From HGM11416 sp034104345 (GTDB taxonomy: Bacteria > Bacillota > Clostridia > Christensenellales > Borkfalkiaceae): a stretch of DNA of 51,530 nucleotides. Each line of letters begins with the position of its first letter. Position 1 is the first letter of the stretch. The notes beneath the pieces were generated by a model. The model had not been told where the DNA came from and did no database searches. It worked only from the letters and a program-made list of their open reading frames with translations. Where the stretch lies: NCBI GenBank assembly GCA_034104345.1, contig JAXEDY010000023.1, forward strand, positions 1-51,530, in the 5' to 3' direction. Of this stretch, positions 32,011 through 40,038 are shown in pieces. Both the position numbers and the translations under genes were made by a program.

Positions 32011-33456
32011 ATGGAAAAAGTAAGAACGAGATTTGCCCCCAGTCCTACGGGGTTTATGCACCTTGGCGGGCTTAGAACCGCGCTTTATTCGTATTTGTTT
32101 GCCAAACAACACGGCGGCGATTTTATTCTGCGAATCGAAGACACCGACCAGGAACGATTCGTCGAAGGCGCGATAGACGTTATTTATTCGTCGCTTAAAG
32201 AATCGGGCATTACCTACGACGAAGGGCCCGACGTGGGCGGCAATTACGGCCCATACGTTCAGAGCGAACGTAAGCCCATATATATTGAATACGCAAAAAA
32301 ACTTATTGAGCTGGGCGGCGCGTATTATTGTTTCTGCACCAAAGAACGCCTTGAAAGTTTAACCGACGAAAACGGCAACCGCAAATACGATAAACACTGT
32401 TTGCACCTTTCGAAAGAAGAAGTAGAAGCGCGTTTGAAAGCGGGCGAACCTTACGTTATCCGCCAGAATATTCCGCTCGAAGGCAAATCGAGTTACGACG
32501 ATTTGGTTTACGGCACGATTACCGTAGACTATTCGGAACTTGAAGACAACGTGCTTATAAAGTCAGACGGAATGCCCACTTATAACTTCGCAAACGTTAT
32601 CGACGACCACCTTATGGGTATAACGCACGTTATTCGCGGCACCGAATATCTGTCGTCTACCCCCAAATATAACCTTATGTATGACGCATTCGGTTGGGAA
32701 CGCCCCAAATACATTCACCTGCCCACCATTATGAAAGACGCCACACGCAAACTTTCGAAGCGTTACGGCGACGCCAATTTCGACGATTTCGTAAACAAAG
32801 GTTATCTGCCCGAGGCAATCGTAAACTACGTTGCTCTGCTCGGCTGGAGCCCCAAAGAAAACATCGAAAAAATGAGTATGCAGCAGATGATCGAACTTTT
32901 CTCTCTCGACGGCGTTTCGAAGTCGCCTTCGATTTTCGACGACGCCAAACTGCGCTGGCTTAACGGCGAATATCTTAAAGAAATGCCCGATGATAAGTTT
33001 GCCGCTCTTTCAGAACCGTTCTTTAAAAAGTCGAAAGTTTACGGCAAATACGACCTTAAAAAACTCGCCGCGCTTATGAAACCGCGCGTTGAGATTATGA
33101 GCGAAATTCCCGACAAAATCAACTTTTTAGAAGAGTTTGAAAAGTATGACACCGAACTTTTCGTTCATAAAAAAATGAAAACCGACAAAGAACTTGCAAA
33201 GCAGGTTTTGCCGATGATTAAAGAAGTTCTTGAAAAAATTCCCGCCGAAAACTATACGCACGATATTCTGCACGACGCGCTTATAGGGCTTGCCGCCGAA
33301 AAAGGGCTTAAAAACGGACAGGTTTTGTGGACCGCGCGCGTTGCCTTAACCGGCAAAGACGTAACCCCCGGCGGCGCTATCGAAATGGCAGAAATTTTAG
33401 GCAAAGACGAAAGCCTTCGCCGCATAACCTTCTCGCAAAACCTTTTGGAAGAATAA
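32011..33456 (+). CDS. gltX: Glutamyl-tRNA synthetase
   Basis: 481 aa class I synthetase charging tRNA-Glu (and in many Firmicutes also tRNA-Gln). The HIGH-type motif is in RFAPSPTGFMHLGGLRTALY, DGMPTYNFANVIDDHLMGIT is conserved, and KLSKRYGD is the KMSKS loop. The C-terminal helical anticodon-binding domain (about 320-481) is complete. RBS GGGAG lies about 7 nt before the ATG. No T-box leader is seen in the short upstream gap. A terminator follows at 33542. Confidence 0.97.
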   Translation: MEKVRTRFAPSPTGFMHLGGLRTALYSYLFAKQHGGDFILRIEDTDQERFVEGAIDVIYSSLKESGITYDEGPDVGGNYGPYVQSERKPIYIEYAKKLIELGGAYYCFCTKERLESLTDENGNRKYDKHCLHLSKEEVEARLKAGEPYVIRQNIPLEGKSSYDDLVYGTITVDYSELEDNVLIKSDGMPTYNFANVIDDHLMGITHVIRGTEYLSSTPKYNLMYDAFGWERPKYIHLPTIMKDATRKLSKRYGDANFDDFVNKGYLPEAIVNYVALLGWSPKENIEKMSMQQMIELFSLDGVSKSPSIFDDAKLRWLNGEYLKEMPDDKFAALSEPFFKKSKVYGKYDLKKLAALMKPRVEIMSEIPDKINFLEEFEKYDTELFVHKKMKTDKELAKQVLPMIKEVLEKIPAENYTHDILHDALIGLAAEKGLKNGQVLWTARVALTGKDVTPGGAIEMAEILGKDESLRRITFSQNLLEE

Positions 33457-33541
33457 AAATTTTTAAAATTTAATAAAAAACCGAAAAACAGGATAACGAC
33501 GAAACAAAAAAAACAGAAATAAAAACAGTAAAAAAAACGAA

Positions 33542-33577
33542 AAAAGCCGCCGCCTAAATTAAAGCGACGGTTTTTTG
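33542..33577 (+). terminator. Terminator of gltX
   Basis: AAAAGCCGCCGC pairs with GCGACGGTTTTTT (two G-T wobbles) around an AAATTAAA loop. It is followed to 33737 by AT-rich sequence in which I see no gene. Confidence 0.7.
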
Positions 33578-33737
33578 TTTATAAAATTTTAACAAAAACA
33601 AGTTTTTATTTTAAAAGTCAATCTGATTTAATTAAAAAATCAGGCTAATTTTAAATTTTCTGCAAAAAATGCCTTGCCGAAGAGAAATTCCGACGGCTTT
33701 ATATACAATTAGTTTATCGCATGCGTTGTAAAAAACA

Positions 33738-33788
33738 GGACGATATATCATCTAAATAGTTGATGTATCATCCTATTTTTGATATAAT
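33738..33788 (+). promoter_or_regulatory. Promoter overlapped by a long operator-like palindrome
   Basis: TTGATG (33760-33765), 17-bp spacer, TATAAT (33783-33788). An inverted repeat with 15-nt arms (GGACGATATATCATC at 33738-33752 and GTTGATGTATCATCC at 33759-33773, 13 of 15 pairable) covers the -35. The TAAATAGTT core and TTGATATAATT end resemble the XRE promoter at 3251-3297, suggesting a related regulator. Only a 17-codon ORF follows. Confidence 0.6.
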
Positions 33789-33820
33789 TTGATAAAACCT
33801 TAAAAAGAAGAAAAAGAAAA

Positions 33821-33874
33821 ATGAGATGCTTGTTACATAAAAAAACTATAAAAAGGCGCATAAAAGAGCCGTGA
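33821..33874 (+). CDS. 17-codon ORF behind the regulated promoter (possible remnant)
   Basis: ATG AGA TGC at 33821, encoding MRCLLHKKTIKRRIKEP, very basic. It starts about 26 nt after the predicted transcription start; the ribosome site is only a purine run (AAAAAGAAGAAAAAG). Either a tiny peptide gene or the stub of a deleted gene whose promoter and operator survive. Translation is unproven. Confidence 0.25.
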   Translation: MRCLLHKKTIKRRIKEP

Positions 33875-33900
33875 AAAACGAGTGCGGAAAAGATATAAGG

Positions 33901-34449
33901 CTATGCCGAGCGGGTGGCTCCTAAATAGCGCGACGAAATAAAGCCGTTTATTCCGTCGGAAATAACTTTTGCCATGGCGTAAACGTTTGAAACTTTAGCG
34001 TATCCGAGCATGGCAAGGTTGCACTTCGAGCGTTCGCTTATAACCCCTATCACGCTTACGTCGCCTATCGGCGGCAGATTTTTGCTTACTCCAAGCCCCG
34101 GACGAATGCTTCGGGGCAATATTTTTATGCTGCCTACGTCTTCTTTTTTGCCTACGGCTGCGTCGATTACCACCACCCTGCTCAGCGGGTGCGCTCGCTT
34201 TATATATGCGGCGATATAAGGCACGTCGCGGGCGGTTATCGTGCAATTAAGGTTTCCGTAGCAAAACACGCCCGAAGCGGTTTTATGAACCAAACTGCCT
34301 GCCATCGGGGCAAGGCTGTCGCCTACGTTCGCGTCGGTGCCGATAAAAACGAAAGCCACGTTTTCATACCCTTTGCACATGTTAAGCAAAAAGTCTTTTA
34401 TCGCTTCGCTTGCAAATTCGCTTGCGTGATGAATACAAATATCGTTCAT
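33901..34449 (-). CDS. yyaC: YyaC-family (DUF1256) spore-associated protein
   Basis: 182 aa from ATG 34449 (AAGG close upstream; a TTG at 34467 would add 6 residues without a ribosome site). YyaC features: FVFIGTDANVGDSLAPMAGSL, YGNLNCTITARDV, RVVVIDAAVGKKEDVGSI, and the C-terminal AMAKVISDGINGF. The fold is related to the germination protease GPR. Its presence points to a spore-forming lineage, though non-sporulating relatives can retain it. It is convergent with the 17-codon ORF at 33821. Confidence 0.85.
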   Translation of the reverse strand: MNDICIHHASEFASEAIKDFLLNMCKGYENVAFVFIGTDANVGDSLAPMAGSLVHKTASGVFCYGNLNCTITARDVPYIAAYIKRAHPLSRVVVIDAAVGKKEDVGSIKILPRSIRPGLGVSKNLPPIGDVSVIGVISERSKCNLAMLGYAKVSNVYAMAKVISDGINGFISSRYLGATRSA

Positions 34450-34763
34450 AGCCTTAATTATTGCCAAAACAAGGCGGTTTATTCGCTTAAATAAAAGTTT
34501 GTTGAAATTATTTCTTTACTGTCTATTTACCGGCTGCCCTTTACCGGTTGCCCTTTGCCGTTTTACCTTTGTTGCCGATAAATTTTTTGCTGTGAGTTCG
34601 GGTTTTTCGTTCGCTTGTTCAGTCGTTGCTCCGTCGCTTGCTTATTAGGTTGTTTAGGTTGTTCGAGGCGTTTGTTTTTCGATTGGTTGTTTGCTCTGCA
34701 AAGCGAATAAAGTCGTTTTTTAACCGACATTCGTTTTCATAGCGTTTTTTTTACGAAAATTTA
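34450..34763. other. Intergenic stretch between yyaC and the cvpA promoter
   Basis: No gene seen. It contains three diverging 14-nt tandem units at 34527-34568 (TTACCGGCTGCCCT, TTACCGGTTGCCCT, TTGCCGTTTTACCT) and T/G-rich sequence with GTCGTTGC/GTCGCTTGC near-repeats around 34620. Confidence 0.5.
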
Positions 34764-34792
34764 TTGCAAAAAATTTTTTTGTATGCTAAAAT
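34764..34792 (+). promoter_or_regulatory. Extended -10 promoter upstream of cvpA
   Basis: TTGCAA (34764-34769), 17-bp spacer, TAAAAT (34787-34792) preceded by TG at 34784-34785. This gives cvpA a leader of about 220 nt (34799-35016), A-rich and without obvious strong hairpins. Confidence 0.6.
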
Positions 34793-35016
34793 TGACTTAC
34801 CTTTTAAGGGATAACAAGGTTGTTTGCGGCAATAACGTAAAACGCCGACCGAATATGTTTAAAAAAACGTGATTTAAAAAGGCGGCGAAAGGTTGACGAA
34901 AAAAATCGTTAACCGAAAATAACAAATAACAAACGACAAAAAACGAAAACAACGAAACGGTAACGAAACGTAATTTTTTACCACGAATTTTAAACCGACG
35001 AAAAGGAGATGATTTT

Positions 35017-35769
35017 ATGATTTTAAGTTGCGTTTGCGCGGCAGACGCAAATTTGGGGCTTTACGCCGACCTTGCGTGTGCGGGAATTTTGCTTATATTT
35101 TTCATCGTGGGGCTTGTCCGCGGGTTTATAAGCCAGTTTTTCGGGCTGATAGGCTCGATTGCGGCGTTTATTCTGGCAAGTTTGCTGTGCGGCGTGGTGG
35201 TTCGGTTTTTAAACGGCACGTTCGGCGTGATAGATAAACTTGCCGCAACGATTTCATCGGGGCTGGGAACCGCCGAATGGCTTAAACTTTCGATAAACGA
35301 AGAAACCATCCGCAACGCCTGCACGCAGATGTCTCTGCCCGAATTTATCGCAGATTTCGTGGTGAAACAAGCGGTAAACGCCGGCGGGGCTTATGCAAAT
35401 CTCGGCGAGTATATCTCGGCTGCCCTTGCAAATCTTATTGTAAGCGGCATAACCTATATCGTTTTGTATCTGGTGTTAAAACTTTTAATATTCCTGCTCA
35501 AAAAATTACTCGAAAAACTCGTAAGTTTGCCGGGGCTTAACGCTATCAACCGTATTTTGGGTTGTCTGCTGGGGCTTTTGAAGGGTTTAATAGCCGTGTA
35601 CGTGCTGCTTTTCTTTATTTCGATCGTTCCCGCCGGCGAAAGCGAAAACTTTATTACAAGCGTTAAAACAGCCGTAGAACAATCGAAAATTACCGCCTTT
35701 TTAGCTGAAAAGAACTTGTTTGCCCTGCTTGTTTCGTGGGTTGCCGCAAAAATCGGGCTTGCAGGCTAA
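35017..35769 (+). CDS. cvpA: CvpA family membrane protein
   Basis: 250 aa. Four membrane segments: about 15-40 (LACAGILLIFFIVGLVRGFI), 42-66, about 143-165 and about 185-205. LVRGFISQFFGLIGSIAAFI is the CvpA family signature. The family is linked to colicin V production in E. coli and to envelope stress; the molecular role is unclear. Strong RBS AAGGAG precedes the ATG. A strong terminator follows at 35863. It is the last gene before the 4.1-kb gene desert. Confidence 0.85.
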   Translation: MILSCVCAADANLGLYADLACAGILLIFFIVGLVRGFISQFFGLIGSIAAFILASLLCGVVVRFLNGTFGVIDKLAATISSGLGTAEWLKLSINEETIRNACTQMSLPEFIADFVVKQAVNAGGAYANLGEYISAALANLIVSGITYIVLYLVLKLLIFLLKKLLEKLVSLPGLNAINRILGCLLGLLKGLIAVYVLLFFISIVPAGESENFITSVKTAVEQSKITAFLAEKNLFALLVSWVAAKIGLAG

Positions 35770-35862
35770 CGGCTTTTAATTGAAAAACAAACGTAAAAAA
35801 CGAATTAAATAAACAAATTAACGTGAAAAACTAATCAGATAAACGAATTTTATAAAACGATT

Positions 35863-35904
35863 ACCCCGCCTGCAAACGGAATACGTTTTGCAGGCGGGTT
35901 TTTT
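35863..35904 (+). terminator. Strong terminator of cvpA
   Basis: ACCCCGCCTGCAAAC (from 35863) pairs with GTTTTGCAGGCGGGTTTTTT (35884-35903). Confidence 0.85.
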
Positions 35905-35934
35905 GTTTACACTAACGTTGTTTACACTAACGTT
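35905..35934. repeat. Perfect 15-bp tandem repeat
   Basis: GTTTACACTAACGTT occurs twice in succession directly after the cvpA terminator. Confidence 0.7.
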
Positions 35935-36299
35935 ATTAAAGCAAGGCAAACGTAGTCGTTATTGTGGCGAAACGGTTTAAAGATATTTAAAAAAAGGTGA
36001 AACAGTTTCACAAAAGCAAATAAAAATACGGCAAAAAATATTGTTTAACGTTTAAAATCCCGCTTTAAATGCGTGATTTTTTAATTATAATAGGCGCAAA
36101 GAAAAATGTTTCACGAAAAATTAAGAAAAAAACATGGGGGTAAAAAAATCGGAGTAAAAAATATACAGGTTTTTCACGTTTTAAAAACATAAAATTCGGC
36201 ATAAAATATAGTTTTTTTAAATTTACGGAAAGGTTTTAAAAAATCTGCCACAAAAAAATGTTTCACAAACAAGTTTGTGTGACACATTGAAAAACATCG

Positions 36300-36315
36300 G
36301 GTTTCACGTGAAACA
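36300..36315. promoter_or_regulatory. parS: parS site 1
   Basis: GGTTTCACGTGAAACA matches the Firmicutes ParB site TGTTTCACGTGAAACA at 15 of 16 bases, including the full 14-bp palindrome. The perfect palindrome GTTAGCGCTAAC (36317-36328) follows one base later. Confidence 0.9.
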
Positions 36316-36706
36316 CGTTAGCGCTAACATTTTTAAAAACGAAAAAATTTGCAAAAATGAAAAAATATAAAGAAAAAAATAAAAATTTTATTGTCGTTCG
36401 GCGATTGATTCGTTTCGGCGGGGGCGTTTAATAAAAGATCGTTAATATCTCGTTGTTTTTCGTTGGCTATGGTAAGTTTTGCGAAAATAACGGGCTGCAA
36501 TTTAGCAAAAAACGCGACGGCTTATTTAAAAACGTAATTCGATTTTCTTTTAAATAATAAAGTTGTCGGCTATATTATTTGAGTCGATAAAAAAGCAATC
36601 TTTGACACGTATGATATAATCCCTTACCCTGCGTCAAAAAATCGTTTATGATGATTGCTATTTATATATTGTTGTTAAATCGGAAGATATAAGACGTTTT
36701 ATATAA

Positions 36707-36868
36707 ATGGTTGTTTATAACGATATGAACGAGATAAATAAAAATATTATATTTTATAAAAATTTAGATGCAAAAAACAAAAACGATACCGCAAATGCGC
36801 CCATTAAAAACGTTTTGGGTTTGTATAGCGCGTTTAAAATGAAACAATCTGCCTTGCTAAAACTATGA
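36707..36868 (+). CDS. 53-codon ORF of doubtful reality
   Basis: ATG at 36707, second in-frame ATG at 36725, stop at 36866-36868. The product is Lys/Asn-rich with NAPIKNVLGLYSAFKMKQSA near the end. An extended -10 (TGATATAAT, 36612-36620) lies upstream, but there is no ribosome site. Codons such as GCG and AAC resemble the surrounding genes, so it may be a gene remnant in the desert. Confidence 0.25.
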   Translation: MVVYNDMNEINKNIIFYKNLDAKNKNDTANAPIKNVLGLYSAFKMKQSALLKL

Positions 36869-37490
36869 AAACAAACAAAAAAAAGAAAAACGTGATGAAA
36901 TTAACGCAGTAAAAATTCGCGTACTTTTGCGTATGTTTTACTATAAAACGCAAAAACTAAAAGCGCATTATTATAATATATGCGCTATATAGTAACGCGA
37001 TAGGGCGAAATGCGTTAAAAAAACATTGAGGCAAAATCATCGCGTTTTGTATAAAACTGTCGCCAAAAAAAAAGATTAAATAACGTTGTTTAAAAATTTT
37101 AATACATTCGTATAAAATTTTTATCGCTGCCTACAAAAAAACATTTTATTCGGTTAAAGGCGGTTGTTTAGAAGAGAAAATTAACGTCATTGTCGATCTT
37201 TTAGCAAGAATAATGCGTGTTCGGCATCTGGTTTTTAAATGATTAAAAGTAATTTTAATGATGAAACGTTAAAATCTTTTTAAATTTTGAAAATCGGTAA
37301 TCAAAAAGTCTTTTTTTGGTAAAAAATGTCGTTTTGTTTGAATTTTGCCGGTTTAACCGGCAGTATTACCCCTGCTCTGATTCTTTTGGTACATGCTTTA
37401 ATTTATTCAAGAAACACCAGAGTATTGCGAATAAATATACAAATATGCAAAACGCAACGAAAAAAACAATGGTATCGTAAAAAATAAGCC

Positions 37491-38210
37491 ATTCTGTCTC
37501 ATTGCGTTTAAAAAGCAGCGGTTTGATTATGGTTTTTTGCAGTTTGTTTAGTATGAAAAAATGAATAAAGAAATCGTTTTGCACACGTTATTTTTAGCCG
37601 TTTGTGGCAAAATGCGCCATTTTTATAAAAATAAGCGCATTTAACGCAAAAAAGATTATGCACCTTTATAAATTGTGTGGTGCAAAATATGAAAAAAATC
37701 ATGGTTTCACGTGAAACATGGTTTTATGTTTAGGTTAAAAACATGTTAGCGATAAAAATATTTTTAGATGTATTTGTTGTTTTTAAATTTGCTGATTGTT
37801 GTAGTGTTATGTGATTTAATTTTTTCTAAATCTTAACTTCCCTATTCCGAGTTGTTGTTGGCTTTCTGCCGTTAAAATTTTATTTAAAAAAACTACAAAT
37901 CATAATAGAATTACTATGGGTTTATGTGAAAAAAATTTAACCTATTCTGCCTCATTACGTTTTTGTTTTTTTAAAATATGTTTTTTCTACTCGGCTAATA
38001 TGTGTGATTTTTAAATTGAAGATAATATAATTCTTTTCGGTCGTTAATAGCTTCTAATATAGTTTCATTGTAAATAAATTGATAAAGAACAAATTTTTTT
38101 TCGAGTTTTGTAAATTTGCAAAAAGAAGCCGACGAAAAAAGGTTAATTATGACGAAATTAAGCGGATTTTTAGTCGGAAAAAAATGAAGTCATTCTGTCT
38201 GATTGTGTTT
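37491..38210. repeat. Degenerate interspersed repeat (ATTCTGTCTCATTGCGTTT type)
   Basis: Three copies: ATTCTGTCTCATTGCGTTT at 37491-37509, ATTCTGCCTCATTACGTTT at 37944-37962, ATTCTGTCTGATTGTGTTT at 38192-38210. A possible half copy (ATTCTGTTTAAAATC) starts at 38400 and an inverted trace (AGACAGAAAGCGTGTTT) lies at 38359-38375. Confidence 0.6.
37703..37718. promoter_or_regulatory. parS: parS site 2
   Basis: GGTTTCACGTGAAACA, identical to parS site 1 over 16 bases and 1.4 kb from it. ATGTTAGCGATAAAA lies about 25 bp downstream, echoing the GTTAGCG next to site 1. Confidence 0.9.
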
Positions 38211-39366
38211 TAAAAATGATTAAAATCAACAAGTTTTAATAATAAAGCGAATGAAGATTGCGGTGTAGAATGATAGAATATGAGATCTGCTCGGAGTAGT
38301 CGGTTTTGTTATTGGAGACGAAAAAAACATATAATATAATGGCAAAACGGACGAAATAAGACAGAAAGCGTGTTTAAATTTTTAATAAAAACTTGGCGTA
38401 TTCTGTTTAAAATCATAATTTATATTGGCTGATCGCCAAAGTAGGCGGGTAAACGTCCGGCGTATTTCGATACGTCGTTTATAATATCGAAAAAACGGCT
38501 GATTTTAGTAAATTCAATAAGGACGGGAGTGTGGCGGTTTTTGCTGTTTGCTGAAAATGTCTAAATTAAGAGAAAAAACGTCTGCCAAAAACATAAAAAA
38601 GATAGTTATTGTTAAGATTTTGCGTATTATAACGCAAAAAATATCTTTTTACATTAAAAAATGACAAAAAACGACGTGCATCGACAGATAAATTGTGGTA
38701 GAATAAAAAATCAGGTTGATTAGTAATTCGTTAAAATGCCAAAAAACGATATTATTAAAAATCATAAGAGTGCATAGCCCAAAAATGGCAAAAAAACATA
38801 AATTTTGCCGCTTTTTTAAATTATAATAATGTTGACGCAAAAAATCGCAAAAATAAATTAAAAATTAAGGAATTTGGCTGACAATTCAAAAAAAGAAGCT
38901 TGAACTTGTTTAATTTTTTGTAAAAAGTGCGGCTTTTAATTATATGAATCGCAATTATAAATCTTTGCGTTACGAAAAATTGCCTTAAAATTTTTGCACG
39001 CTGCAATATAAAAGCTTTTTTTGTTTAAAGTGCGGTAAATATAACAAAAATACGGTAAAAAGGTATATTTTTGTTAGTTGCGCTGATATTTATAATGAAA
39101 TATCGTTGCGCCGATAAAATGTGCGTAAAAATAATAATGCGCGTTGATATAGTACTAAAAAAGGTAGGACATTGATTTTTTTCGTTTACGCTGACTAAAA
39201 ATAAGCGCAGCGTATTTTTAGCATCATGTATTTTTTATGTGGCGCAAAAATACGGCTAAAGGCGCCTGCAAGGTGTAAGCGAAAAATAAAAAAACCCGCT
39301 TTTTATTTAGTGAGAATATATAAAATAAAACAAAAACTTATAAAAATTGATGCTTTGAACGGCGGA

Positions 39367-39488
39367 CTTACTAAAAAAGCGAAAACGCACGCTTTCAGTA
39401 GGGGTAGCCGAGCGGAACTAAGCCCCGTCAAGGCTTAAAGGCGTCTTTGCGCCGCTAAAACTTAACGGGCTTAAATCCCGCTCGGCTA
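39367..39488 (+). ncRNA. Candidate structured RNA (two adjacent long hairpins)
   Basis: Hairpin 1 (39367-39402): CTTACT..AGTAGG closing AAAGCG..CGCTTT. Hairpin 2 (39405-39488): TAGCCGAGCGG (39405-39415) pairs perfectly with CCGCTCGGCTA (39478-39488), continued by AAGCCC with GGGCTT. Inside are AAGCC/GGCTT and GGCG/CGCC sub-stems that could form instead. It is GC-rich in an AT-rich desert, which is typical of a functional RNA in such DNA. It matches no RNA family I know; the strand is uncertain because the stems are symmetric. Confidence 0.45.
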
Positions 39489-39772
39489 AGGACGAATAAA
39501 AAATTTTTTGTTGCGAGCAAAACGCGAATTTTTAAAAAAATATTACAATTATGCATAAAATATAAATCGTTTTGAATATCTTACCGAGTGCGCGTTCTTT
39601 GCTAAATGAACGTAACGCATAATTTAATAACAAGCAGAATTTTTTTGGTTTAAAGCCTCTGATAAAATGTTAAAAAAATCTATTTTAACGGTTTAATCGT
39701 GCGACAAAAAAAATGGGGTGATATTTTACCGAAAATTAACCGATTTTAACTTGAAATATCGCATAAAATATG

Positions 39773-39801
39773 TTAAAATATAAAATGATGTTTTATATAA
39801 T
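39773..39801 (+). promoter_or_regulatory. Possible ftsH promoter
   Basis: TATAAT at 39796-39801 with a poor -35 (TTAAAA, 39773-39778) at 17 bp. The leader to ftsH would be about 230 nt. Confidence 0.4.
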
Positions 39802-40038
39802 CGTCGGCGGCTTACGCGCTGAAAAATTGACGTTTTAAAAAGCTGAATCCAACGGATTTAACGAAAAAAAACGAACGTTGTAAAACCAGGCAGACAGCAA
39901 CCGATAAGAGACTGCCGACGAAACAAAAAGCAACAAATAAACGGTTGCAAAAAGCATAACGAACATAATAAAAAACAAACAAAACAAAACAAACGCAAAC
40001 GTTTTTGCCCGAACAAAATCGGGCAAATCGGAGGAAAA

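Larger units (their letters stand above)
35935..40038. other. 4.1-kb AT-rich gene desert with parS sites
   Basis: No open frame in this stretch has a ribosome site plus recognisable protein features. It contains two parS sites (36300, 37703), several palindromes (GTTAGCGCTAAC at 36317; CACAAAC/GTTTGTG near 36263-36278; AGCGCAT/ATGCGCT at 36962-36986), a degenerate interspersed repeat at 37491-38210, a candidate structured RNA at 39367-39488 and the presumed ftsH promoter. By eye it is clearly more AT-rich than the flanking genes. It lies between cvpA and ftsH, 5-7 kb from parAB. Confidence 0.75.

Noticed and set aside
37366..37584. 72-aa membrane protein gene on the minus strand
   Set aside because: Needs a GTG start, has no ribosome site, overlaps the interspersed repeat and ends in AT-rich DNA where hydrophobic frames arise by chance.
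38649..39006. Two short minus-strand genes in the desert
   Set aside because: Phe/Ile/Leu-rich translations typical of AT-rich noncoding DNA, no ribosome sites, no recognisable motifs.
39405..39488. tRNA gene
   Set aside because: Acceptor-like, anticodon-like and T-arm-like pairings exist, but no D-arm fits, the anticodon loop lacks T33 and the T-loop lacks TTC.
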